10,561 bases of DNA, from the NCBI GenBank assembly GCA_900128395.1, contig LT650007.1, forward strand, positions 1-10,561, written 5' to 3'. Within the stretch, counting starts at the first letter, position 1. Each line of letters starts with the position of its first letter. Positions 6,101-10,561 of this stretch are shown one piece after another. This DNA comes from Stramenopiles sp. TOSAG23-2. Lineage: Eukaryota > Sar. The notes below the pieces were generated by a model that did no database searches, was not told the origin of the DNA, and worked only from the letters and a program-made list of their open reading frames with translations. The position numbers and the translations under genes were made by a program.

Positions 6101-7345
6101 TTTGTTCAATTGTTTTCTAGTGTTAATTTAATGGTAAAATCTGGTGAGAAAGATAGTACGAATACCCCCCGTTGTGTTCAATTGCACGATATTGAATTTG
6201 CATTAGCATTGAAATTGGGGAATTACAAACAAGCTGAAGCAATAGCTAGAAATATGACACGTAAGACAAACTTTTTCATGAAGCGGGAGCGCTTGCTAAT
6301 TCAATTAAAACAGACTGCGCTTGCTAATTCAATTAAAACAGACATAGCAAAACGAATGGAAGGTCTTCAAAATAACATTGATATGCTGAAAGAGGATATA
6401 CGCATATGTCCTAATCGAGAACGATACCATGGATTTAAAAAAGATATGGAAACCTTGTTGACCAACAAGGAACAATTAAATGATAAAATGAAAGAAATAA
6501 TTAATAATGCAAACCAAAGAGGGAAACATGTAAACGAAGAAAACAAAGAAGAAATACCAGCTACACTAAAAGTTGATAAAGTGGGTATATTTTCTGATTT
6601 TGTAAATTGTGTAAATGTGTATATTGAGTTGGATGAACTTAATGGGAAGACGGATATTGGTACATTTGGTAGTTTAAGGAACACCATTTCGAGTTCATCC
6701 AATCCACAGTTAAAAAATTGTGTTCAAATTACACTAGCAAAACTTGCTCGTGAGAAATTTCTAGTTAAAAATGGAAATAAATACATGCTAAACAAAGAAG
6801 AAAATGAGCAGTCAATGGGTACTTTTCTTGGTGGAGAAACGATAAATACATTTGTACCTGTCGATAGCAATAGTGAGTTCTCTGGAACTTCCACGCTTGC
6901 AACACATGATGAAATGAAAAAAATGCAAAGGGAAACGAGTAAATCATCAATAGGAACTATTTCGAAAGTACTGACGTATGAAATGCTGCGGGAACTTTGT
7001 AATGGGTGTCAAAAATTAGATGCTGCAGCAAATGCATTGTCTGATATTTATTTTCAAAAAGGCATAAATGATAATAATAATAATTACAATACTTTGAATC
7101 ATCAATGGAATTGCTATTCAAAACAATATTTCCGAGACGCTTTTACAAACCGAAAACATGATTTAGACTTAAGTGATTTTCCGATTGAAACTGCTGCGAT
7201 AGATGGTTTACAGCTGGTTGTTGAAAGTTATTTATCAAATTTATTTCGATGTGCAATTGCACTTGCAAAATACAATGGAAGGAAAGTATTAAAAGTGAAA
7301 GATGTGCAATTTGCAAATAAAATGAGAACAATATTATTCTTGTGA
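3179..7345 (+). CDS. Single-chain multi-histone fusion protein (H2B-H2A-H4-H3 with H1-like winged helix), 1388 aa
   Basis: An uninterrupted 1388-codon frame. The middle is unmistakably histone. Residues 485-581 carry the H2B signature (IYRVLKQVHPDT at 488-499, PGELAKNAVSEGTKA at 559-573). Residues 599-716 carry the H2A signature (LQFPV, VYLSAVLEYLCAEILEL, GNAARDNK, ELNK, GYLP). An H4-like fold (747-817) and an H3-like fold (938-1012) follow, then a coiled coil, an H1-like winged helix (1137-1206) and a second H3-like fold to the C-terminus. A degenerate H2B-like fold opens the protein. About 400 residues between it and the true H2B are unassigned. The likely role is DNA packaging in a nucleosome-like particle. 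Canonical core histones are about 100-140 aa and separate; joined histones are known from giant viruses of amoebae. The start is the first ATG after an A-rich leader. The frame staying open over 4.1 kb of AT-rich DNA argues for selection. No intron, no lysine-rich tails. Viral origin is inference. Confidence 0.93.
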   Translation: MYKNHSEELSKQGLYKLIDRLDPNIKVSADVCYFVKTITDDLLSSSISNMLRELKIPSDHDNDPHGQFKWDILPSIKKEMQKQNNSYFMDGSGGVKQNTVARVMHVLNACDLKMKHGVHHSTTYENIEETSNAVLFSGCNSINEIATYMSDNINDKYIASQIINGIPIEKLIISPCGRRHFQQGLASLIEFNDKIEAILLGETKHDTKLVDRNNMNSGILTKIPKCINFFGQNGKGIDAITIWLVKHSKLNLSREIPEVMWKYIFSFSAQEDLHQILCTALCVDNKNKMHTIFNKNDDDDNNNNNMVQNNVKKLPSGISIDEGKNAINSASVTTVDINFRWQSLNGKILKTLENKQSNDVIPIFDLLFPEIKEAISNEDPKCEWFQTNDDAFTLLQPCIQHEYGNFDICQTSYKILTYDALGNMTLDLRNARIIRNSNNKMENQSSSWFSILRNVTKNVKKEEQSSVIDIVILPFKQYQEKQMSGEEIYRVLKQVHPDTNISRVGMDTMIGLLYTHTQPLLVQTALNQKRMRLPKMSNVQLLQNLTARDIQDAVRTVFPGELAKNAVSEGTKAITMCTSRDINSHVPWYRNNSGNKSTWSADARLQFPVRLIAWATYQIGKTILGIDKNEETAKNCDYPSNISKECCVYLSAVLEYLCAEILELGGNAARDNKTSKLSAYHIMLGIRGDGELNKQFEQVCWYESGYLPITSYMKQKVAFDLSVLGDVRQKDALEELSLNISNEQIAKGVVMDNISTWKLARCAQIPFANVFDIAPRLENILDNIISSLLNIALSVSSKEDDGPRYIDYYTMNYALSCHKLFMIHAIVPTIVEHETTVDSTLRDQWWLNDDLESDVDSDSDNETDSDSDNETDMHLVDPRHVFSASKIANSSEMLLGNIFIEQNEKEYNYLFGKLQKERMRHIQKTFKTDGNHNNMIDFLRLKEKIENKLSSINISRKNISNRAIYAMHVAFERFFVQLFSSVNLMVKSGEKDSTNTPRCVQLHDIEFALALKLGNYKQAEAIARNMTRKTNFFMKRERLLIQLKQTALANSIKTDIAKRMEGLQNNIDMLKEDIRICPNRERYHGFKKDMETLLTNKEQLNDKMKEIINNANQRGKHVNEENKEEIPATLKVDKVGIFSDFVNCVNVYIELDELNGKTDIGTFGSLRNTISSSSNPQLKNCVQITLAKLAREKFLVKNGNKYMLNKEENEQSMGTFLGGETINTFVPVDSNSEFSGTSTLATHDEMKKMQRETSKSSIGTISKVLTYEMLRELCNGCQKLDAAANALSDIYFQKGINDNNNNYNTLNHQWNCYSKQYFRDAFTNRKHDLDLSDFPIETAAIDGLQLVVESYLSNLFRCAIALAKYNGRKVLKVKDVQFANKMRTILFL
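3206..3427 (+). other. N-terminal degenerate H2B-like histone fold (residues about 10-83)
   Basis: GLYKLIDRLDPNIKVS (13-28) matches the start of H2B alpha 1 and loop 1 in spacing (Y-K at the helix start, P after the helix, S opening alpha 2). A long helix of histone alpha 2 pattern follows (29-55), then a charged helix (65-83) in the alpha 3 position. Identity to H2B is low and there is no conserved alpha C, so this is a tentative call resting on pattern, and on the unmistakable H2B later in the same chain. It might also be a generic histone fold of the TAF/NF-Y kind. Confidence 0.45.
3428..4630 (+). other. Unassigned region of the histone fusion (residues 84-484)
   Basis: I recognise no firm domain. 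It is predicted to be mostly helical up to about residue 280. Residues 252-277 (LSREIPEVMWKYIFSFSAQEDL and on; nt 3932-4009) resemble the first two helices of an F-box, with the Pro and the IFSF pattern in place, but a single short match is weak. Residues 294-305 are a low-complexity Asn/Asp run encoded by GAT and AAT/AAC repeats. Residues about 335-445 contain several Trp and Cys and could be a separate globular domain. A short basic stretch (about 450-465) precedes H2B. Confidence 0.5.
4631..4921 (+). other. H2B domain of the fusion (residues 485-581)
   Basis: Alpha 1 (IYRVLKQVHPDT, 488-499) and the alpha 3/alpha C block (LTARDIQDAVRTVFPGELAK, 545-564, and NAVSEGTKAITMCTS, 565-579) are close to canonical eukaryotic H2B. 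Alpha 2 diverges: about nine extra residues lie between HPDT and the alpha 3 block, and Pro519 would kink the helix. Glu561 and Glu569, equivalents of human H2B Glu105 and Glu113 of the nucleosome acidic patch, are kept. The position of human Lys120, the ubiquitylation site, is Met576. No basic N-terminal tail precedes it. Confidence 0.95.
4973..5326 (+). other. H2A domain of the fusion (residues 599-716)
   Basis: Recognised by LQFPV (605-609), VYLSAVLEYLCAEILEL (648-664), GNAARDNK (666-673) and ELNK (691-694), followed by a docking-like segment with GYLP (705-708) where H2A has GVLP. Acidic-patch residues are Glu655, Glu660, Glu663, Asp689 and Glu691; only the Glu91 equivalent is lost (Gly690). 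Loop 1, normally short, is about 17 residues longer (around 625-647, with three Cys). In a nucleosome that loop lies where the two H2A copies meet. It follows H2B after an 18-residue linker, as in viral H2B-H2A doublets. Confidence 0.95.
5417..5629 (+). other. H4-like histone fold (residues about 747-817)
   Basis: DNI (752-754) and KLAR (758-761) fall at the spacing of the H4 DNI...RLAR segment. A hydrophobic alpha 2 (773-797) follows, then a loop with Arg804 and TMNYALS (810-816), equivalent to the H4 AMDVVYALK end. Loop 2 is about three residues longer (KEDDGPR). The H4 basic tail is absent, and the H4 loop 1 Lys-Arg pair is not conserved. The position between H2A and H3 supports the call. 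Sequence identity is low, so profile or structure confirmation is needed. Confidence 0.65.
5723..5794 (+). other. Acidic Asp/Ser linker with a 24-base tandem duplication (residues 849-872)
   Basis: Between the H4-like and H3-like folds lies a run of Asp, Ser, Glu and Asn. Its core DSDSDNET is repeated, encoded by a 24-base tandem duplication at 5744-5767 and 5768-5791 with two base differences. Acidic tracts of this kind are common in histone chaperones and nucleosome-binding proteins, and many such serines are casein kinase 2 targets; both roles are inference here. Confidence 0.85.
5990..6214 (+). other. H3-like histone fold (residues about 938-1012)
   Basis: FLRLKEKIENKL (938-949) fits H3 alpha 1 (the FQRLVREIA segment). 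AIYAMHVAFERFFVQLFSSV (963-982) followed by NL aligns without gaps with H3 alpha 2 ([20 protein letters not shown], then NL): A, A, A, E, V, L, F, N and L coincide. After an eight-residue loop insertion, RCVQLHDIEFALAL (998-1011) fits loop 2 and alpha 3. It follows the H4-like fold, so the pair has the H4-H3 order of Marseilleviridae doublets. No H3 tail with modifiable lysines. Confidence 0.82.
6281..6517 (+). other. Coiled-coil segment (residues about 1035-1113)
   Basis: A charged helical stretch with heptad-like hydrophobic spacing (L1039, L1043, I1056, M1060, L1063, I1067, L1070, then L1093, L1100, M1104, I1107) interrupted near Cys1077-Pro1078, suggesting two helices forming a hairpin. 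It separates the H4-H3 pair from the winged helix. Coiled-coil identity is judged by eye. It contains the 28-base-period duplication described separately. Confidence 0.6.
6289..6343 (+). repeat. 27-base perfect direct repeat with a period of 28, inside the coding frame
   Basis: gcgcttgctaattcaattaa and the following 7 bases (aacagac) occur at 6289-6315 and again at 6317-6343 with one base between. Because 28 is not a multiple of 3, the two copies are read in different frames: LLIQLKQ from the first and ALANSIKTD from the second. The frame nevertheless stays open on both sides. Confidence 0.95.
6587..6796 (+). other. Winged helix resembling the linker histone H1/H5 globular domain (residues about 1137-1206)
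   Basis: A first helix (SDFVNCVNVYIELDELN, 1139-1155), a second (FGSLRNTISS, 1163-1172), a third (LKNCVQITLAKLAREKFLV, 1178-1196) and a wing ending KYMLNKE (1201-1207). The third helix and wing track the H1 pattern in which N..I...L..L...G.L.. is followed by a glycine turn and F-K-LNK. The wing is shorter than in H1 and the helix less basic. A generic winged helix is the main alternative. Confidence 0.55.
7121..7336 (+). other. C-terminal second H3-like histone fold (residues about 1315-1386)
   Basis: QYFRDAFTNRKHDLDLS (1316-1332) matches H3 alpha 1 and loop 1 (VREIAQDF...TDLRF). GLQLVVESYLSNLFRCAIAL (1343-1362) matches alpha 2 ([19 protein letters not shown]...), and GRKVLKVKDVQFANKMR (1367-1383) matches the H3 RVTI-PKDIQLARRIR end. 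This copy resembles canonical H3 in loop 2 and alpha 3 better than the internal one does. No convincing H4-like partner fold precedes it; 1265-1294 is helical but unassigned. The protein ends five residues after alpha 3. Confidence 0.85.
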
Positions 7346-7415
7346 GATTGAGTATCTTGATCATATTATTTTACGACTCGGTACCACGGGAAGTAAAATT
7401 TTATTATTAACTTAA

Positions 7416-7503
7416 AGATTTTATAAACATCATTTTTGTCTAAAGCTTATAACTTATGATATGATACGAGTAGATTTTAAACAGATCATTTTTGTCTAAA
7501 GCT
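7416..7503 (+). repeat. Pair of 30-base imperfect direct repeats
   Basis: TCATTTTTGTCTAAAGCT occurs identically at 7430-7447 and 7486-7503, 56 bases apart. The match extends upstream with small gaps (agatttta ... aaac). It begins about 70 bases after the histone fusion stop codon, so both copies probably lie in its 3' UTR. No function can be assigned. Confidence 0.85.
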
Positions 7504-7644
7504 CAGTTTTCACTTTTCTAAAAATGGCACAATGAGTTCATGAGTTCCCAGAGTTTTTAAATGAGTTTTCAATATGACAACTCTCATTTTTGCTTTAAAC
7601 TCTAATTATGCATACAAGTAAGAAGAAGAATCCCAATATTTTAT

Positions 7645-7676
7645 GGTGAGAGGGTGAGAGGTGAGAGGTGAGGTGA
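7645..7676 (+). repeat. GGTGAG-rich minisatellite
   Basis: A run of GGTGAGAG units that shorten along the array (8, 8, 7, 5 bases). It is strongly purine-rich on this strand and stands out from its AT-rich surroundings. Confidence 0.85.
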
Positions 7677-8062
7677 ATAGGATAGATCTAAAGGATATAT
7701 TCCATGTGGATCGTGGATAGGTGTGAATGACAAATGGACCCAGGTTTTTGAACCATATATAGGTAAGTTAAAGTATATATTTAGTAGTCTAAGACGTCAT
7801 TTTCATTCATCAAAAATTAATTCTATATATCTAGAATTAATGATATGCATATATTTTAAAAGAAATAAATTTATGCAACATTTACACACTATTAATCAAT
7901 TTTAATATATTTTTTATTACGTACACATCATTATTCGTATATTACGCTCTTTTAACACTATGATAATTCATTTTAAACTCCACGCATACACTCTTTATAT
8001 TCACATTATATATTATTTAATAAAACTATTTTCGTACTTCATACGTCTCGTAATATTATATA

Positions 8063-9832
8063 TTAATCCTCAACAACTTTCACATCAACACGATGCCATG
8101 AATTATTTAAAATACCACGTAAATTCCACAATGTATGCACATTTTCAGGCTGTTGATTATAGGAACCATCCACTGCTTTACAGACAAATTGAATTTTGCC
8201 ATTTTCTTTTCCCATTTTTTTCAATTCATTTGTTAATGGAACAGTTGCTTTCCATAATGTCCATGCCCATGCACGACCACGCTTTTGTTCAGTACCTTTT
8301 CCTAATTCAGCGGTAATCCATGTCTTACCATTGTCAGCAGATACATCAACGCGTACAATCGGTCTACCACCACCAGACCATGCATAACCTGATAATTCAA
8401 TATCATCATCATCCATTGAAATAGTTTCACTTGCACCATTTGGTTCTACTATAGCACTTTGTACAGGCATTTCTTGGCATGATAATACTTTTGATGGATC
8501 AACACCTTTGAAATTTTTCACATTTGGTGAAAAACCTTTGTATTGTACATTTCGTTGCCATACACTTGGAGCTTCTTCCTCACTTGTTACAATTTTAGTT
8601 AACCATTTCACTTGCCGAGCACCAATATGTCCAGGCACAACACTACGTAATGGATACCCATGTTCCCTTGGCAATTCTTCGCCGTTCATTTCATATGCTA
8701 ATAGAACATCGCCACGTGTACTTGTTGCTTTTTCAACTGGGATGGATGCATCATATGGTGGGTCCAATGGGTACATATGAACATGTTCTATACCATGTCC
8801 GTCATCCACATCATCCACATCAACACCAGCAAATTTCAATACATCGCGTAATAAAACACCACCCCATACTGCAGTACTTATTGCACCTGTTTGCCATGCT
8901 AAACCCGATGTTTTAGCAATATCATTATATGCCCCTCTTCGATTTCCACCACATTGCATTGTAGCAGTTACAGTTCTTTTTTTAAATAGTGTTTTCAAAT
9001 CTTCTAATGTTAATGATATAGGTGCGTTAATACCTTTGCCTTCAATAACTAAACGATATTCTTTTGGATCCACGACTGGAACAGGATGATGATGTCGTAC
9101 ATACCATAATTCATTTGGTGTAATATATGTATCATCTGATATCAATGATACTGGCGTCTCTGCATTAAATGGTTTTTCTTTGTGAACTAATAATGCAGCA
9201 TGTCGTTCTGGATCACTTGCATACGGATCACTCGTATCATATTCTATTTTCTCTTCCTTATCTGATAATACACCAATTTGATATTTTTGCAAATATTCTG
9301 TAACTTGTTTATTGCCAAAATGTTGTCGATATAAATTCCAAAAAGGGTCGACGGAACCACCAGCAGCTAACATGATTCTACTTGCTCCGCCAGGATGTTG
9401 TTCCACAAATTCAGTGATGTCATATACACCATTCTTATATGTTACCCATATTCCCTCCGCAGATGTTTTATGTTTTGCAACTTCAGCTCTAGTATATACT
9501 TTTGAAGTATTATTTCCAGCAGCTTGTATAACATGATTATTATTACTTTTGCTATTATTATTATTATTATAATCAAATAAAGATGCTGCACCTAATAAAG
9601 TTATACCTACAAGAGGTAAAAATGGATTATTTCCATTTGTACTTTGACGAAATGTACTTAAACGTTGTACCATACGTGTGGTTCCATTTAATTGCATTTT
9701 ATTCACTGATGTTGCACGGCCTTGTTGCCTATGTAAAAAATGATAACTACGTTGTATAATAACATTTTTATTATTTTGAATAGCATATTTTCGTGGTTGT
9801 TGAATCATACATTTTGTTGCTAATCTTAACAT
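8063..9832 (-). CDS. SUOX: Sulfite oxidase, mitochondrial, cytochrome b5-type (589 aa)
   Basis: Oxidises sulfite to sulfate, the last step of sulfur amino acid breakdown, passing electrons through its heme to cytochrome c in the mitochondrial intermembrane space. Residues 1-60 are rich in Arg, Lys, Gln and Ser with no acidic residue, as in a mitochondrial presequence; a hydrophobic stretch at 71-86 fits a bipartite intermembrane-space signal. Cytochrome b5 domain: about 112-189, with heme-ligand candidates His146 (HPGG) and His171. Molybdenum cofactor domain: about 195-445, with Cys294 in TMQCGGNRR as the expected Mo ligand and SVVPGHIGARQVKWL (397-411). Mo-cofactor dimerisation domain: about 450-585, with VRVDVSADNGKTW (493-505). 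The length is slightly above the vertebrate enzyme, partly from an Asn-rich insert (89-99) between presequence and heme domain. The ATG chosen is the first that includes the presequence. No intron is apparent. All key residues are present, so it should be functional. Confidence 0.96.
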   Translation of the reverse strand: MLRLATKCMIQQPRKYAIQNNKNVIIQRSYHFLHRQQGRATSVNKMQLNGTTRMVQRLSTFRQSTNGNNPFLPLVGITLLGAASLFDYNNNNNSKSNNNHVIQAAGNNTSKVYTRAEVAKHKTSAEGIWVTYKNGVYDITEFVEQHPGGASRIMLAAGGSVDPFWNLYRQHFGNKQVTEYLQKYQIGVLSDKEEKIEYDTSDPYASDPERHAALLVHKEKPFNAETPVSLISDDTYITPNELWYVRHHHPVPVVDPKEYRLVIEGKGINAPISLTLEDLKTLFKKRTVTATMQCGGNRRGAYNDIAKTSGLAWQTGAISTAVWGGVLLRDVLKFAGVDVDDVDDGHGIEHVHMYPLDPPYDASIPVEKATSTRGDVLLAYEMNGEELPREHGYPLRSVVPGHIGARQVKWLTKIVTSEEEAPSVWQRNVQYKGFSPNVKNFKGVDPSKVLSCQEMPVQSAIVEPNGASETISMDDDDIELSGYAWSGGGRPIVRVDVSADNGKTWITAELGKGTEQKRGRAWAWTLWKATVPLTNELKKMGKENGKIQFVCKAVDGSYNQQPENVHTLWNLRGILNNSWHRVDVKVVED

Positions 9833-10041
9833 TTTTAAAAAAAATTTCTTTATTTTTTATTTCTTTTTTTTGGTCAGACTTGCTGTAATTTCTTTTTCAA
9901 CTCGTATGTATAATACCTGATAATAAGTTAAATTATTCTTCAAAATTTGTTGAATGGTGGTGGTAGTAGTTTTTTTTTTGTTCTTATATGTAAAGATATA
10001 TATGTATACATGTTTTATGATGATGTTTTAAATAATTAATA

Positions 10042-10074
10042 TTTTTTTTTTAAAAAAAAAAATTGCCGTACGGC
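10042..10074. repeat. Two adjacent palindromes: T10A10 and GCCGTACGGC
   Basis: Ten T (10042-10051) followed by eleven A (10052-10062) make a 20-base perfect palindrome. Three bases later GCCGTACGGC (10065-10074) is a second perfect palindrome, GC-rich. Base composition changes here from AT-rich to G/T-rich, so it may mark a junction. Confidence 0.8.
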
Positions 10075-10506
10075 GAGAGCCCTGCATTAGGTCTGGATTG
10101 GGGGTTGTGGCACAGCGATGGAATTCGTTGGAGTTAAGGAGGGTTTTGGCAGTTTGATATCAAATGCTTAATATCATAGGGGATATTGGTTTTCTGATTG
10201 TAGTCGAGGCGTAGTGTAATATCGTATTCGTTGTTGTACAGTATTAAGTATAGTACTACCGTACTACCCATTCATAAATAGTGTGTGATAGTGTTGTGCT
10301 GTATCGATGTATACGATATTGTTGTAGTATGTATTGGCTGTCGCTGTTACCATATAATATCTTGTGACTTGTACGTATTGTTATATGTATATACTATTAT
10401 CGTGTGGAAATTGTCTGGTGTGCTTAATGCATAGGTGTACTTCTTAGTATATTATTCAGCGATAGGAGGAAATTTATAATTTTAAGATGAAATAATCGCA
10501 TCAGGT

Positions 10507-10561
10507 AAATCGCAGGAAAATCGCAGGAAAATCGCAGGAAAATCGCAGGAAAATCGCAGGA
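10507..10561 (+). repeat. 11-base minisatellite (AAAATCGCAGG)n running off the window
   Basis: Four perfect copies of AAAATCGCAGG (10517-10527, 10528-10538, 10539-10549, 10550-10560), preceded by a copy missing one A (10507-10516) and followed by the first base of another. There is no sequence variation between complete units, which suggests recent expansion. Its full length lies outside the window. Confidence 0.97.

Larger units (their letters stand above)
7346..8062. other. Convergent intergenic region between the histone fusion and sulfite oxidase
   Basis: Both flanking genes end here, so the region should contain two 3' UTRs. I see no gene. It holds an imperfect 30-base direct repeat (7416-7447 and 7471-7503), several GAGTT-containing near-repeats around 7530-7575, a GGTGAG-type minisatellite (7645-7676) and plain AT-rich DNA. 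A 60-codon open frame at 7723-7905 has no recognisable content and is not called. Confidence 0.65.
9833..10561. other. Upstream region of sulfite oxidase, no gene seen
   Basis: The first 200 bases should contain the sulfite oxidase promoter and leader (read on the minus strand, A-rich). Then come a T10A11 palindrome abutting GCCGTACGGC (10042-10074), a G/T-rich, C-poor stretch (about 10080-10490) crowded with gta/tat/tac steps and full of stops in all frames that I inspected, and the terminal minisatellite. I found no tRNA, rRNA or coding signal. Confidence 0.6.

Noticed and set aside
3179-7345. Possibility that the histone fusion is a misassembly of separate histone genes
   Set aside because: The frame is continuous with in-frame linkers of gradual composition, the domains are diverged from canonical histones in all parts, and no start codon context or intergenic-like AT sequence separates the folds. 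A local assembly error at 6289-6343 remains possible.
7723-7905. 60-codon open frame with a possible splice donor (GGTAAGT near 7762)
   Set aside because: The peptide before the donor is short and unrecognised, there is no matching downstream exon, and GTAAGT is expected by chance at this length.
8063-8916. Several plus-strand open frames opposite sulfite oxidase (for example 7960-8316, 8508-8780, 8650-8916)
   Set aside because: They are antisense shadows of the well-supported sulfite oxidase gene and have no family features.
10080-10500. Possible non-coding RNA gene or tRNA in the G/T-rich stretch
   Set aside because: No cloverleaf, no GGTTCGA-type T arm and no other known RNA signature could be recognised by eye.

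Overview
The window looks like nuclear DNA of an A+T-rich (roughly two thirds A+T by eye) unicellular eukaryote that I cannot place to species. The reasons are a spliceosomal intron with GT-AG ends and a TACTAAC branch site, a mitochondrial-type sulfite oxidase with an N-terminal presequence, asparagine-rich low-complexity runs in otherwise conserved proteins, long A- and AT-rich intergenic stretches and several short tandem repeats. There is no sign of bacterial operons, ribosome binding sites, CRISPR, tRNA or rRNA.

Layout: 1-737 is non-coding and carries a dispersed direct repeat and TATA-like boxes. 738-2352 (+) is a major facilitator superfamily transporter of two exons (495 aa). 2353-3178 is AT-rich intergenic DNA with two inverted repeats, ending in an A-rich leader. 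3179-7345 (+) is one uninterrupted 1388-codon reading frame. 7346-8062 is the convergent intergenic region, with direct repeats. 8063-9832 (-) is an intronless cytochrome b5-type sulfite oxidase (589 aa). 9833-10561 is the sulfite oxidase upstream region; it contains back-to-back palindromes and a G/T-rich stretch and ends in an 11-bp minisatellite that runs off the window.

The exciting element is the 1388-aa protein. It is a single-chain fusion of histones. In order I read: a degenerate H2B-like histone fold (residues about 10-83), a long unassigned region with a weak F-box-like helix pair, a clear H2B (485-581), a clear H2A with its docking segment (599-716), an H4-like fold (747-817), an acidic Asp/Ser linker with an internal duplication, an H3-like fold (938-1012), a coiled coil, a winged helix resembling the linker histone H1/H5 globular domain (1137-1206), and a second H3-like fold at the extreme C-terminus (1315-1386). 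Core order H2B-H2A-H4-H3 is what results from joining the two histone doublets known from Marseilleviridae (H2B-H2A and H4-H3). Here they would be one polypeptide, apparently with an H1-like module as well, lying between ordinary eukaryotic genes and without introns. The nucleosome acidic-patch glutamates of H2A and H2B are largely kept, while the basic tails and the H2B ubiquitylation lysine are missing. H2B and H2A assignments are strong, H3-like assignments good, and H4, H1 and the N-terminal fold are moderate to weak and need profile searches or structure prediction.

The three genes show no metabolic connection. The transporter and sulfite oxidase look like resident host genes. The histone fusion may be an endogenised giant-virus gene or a domesticated derivative; that is inference.
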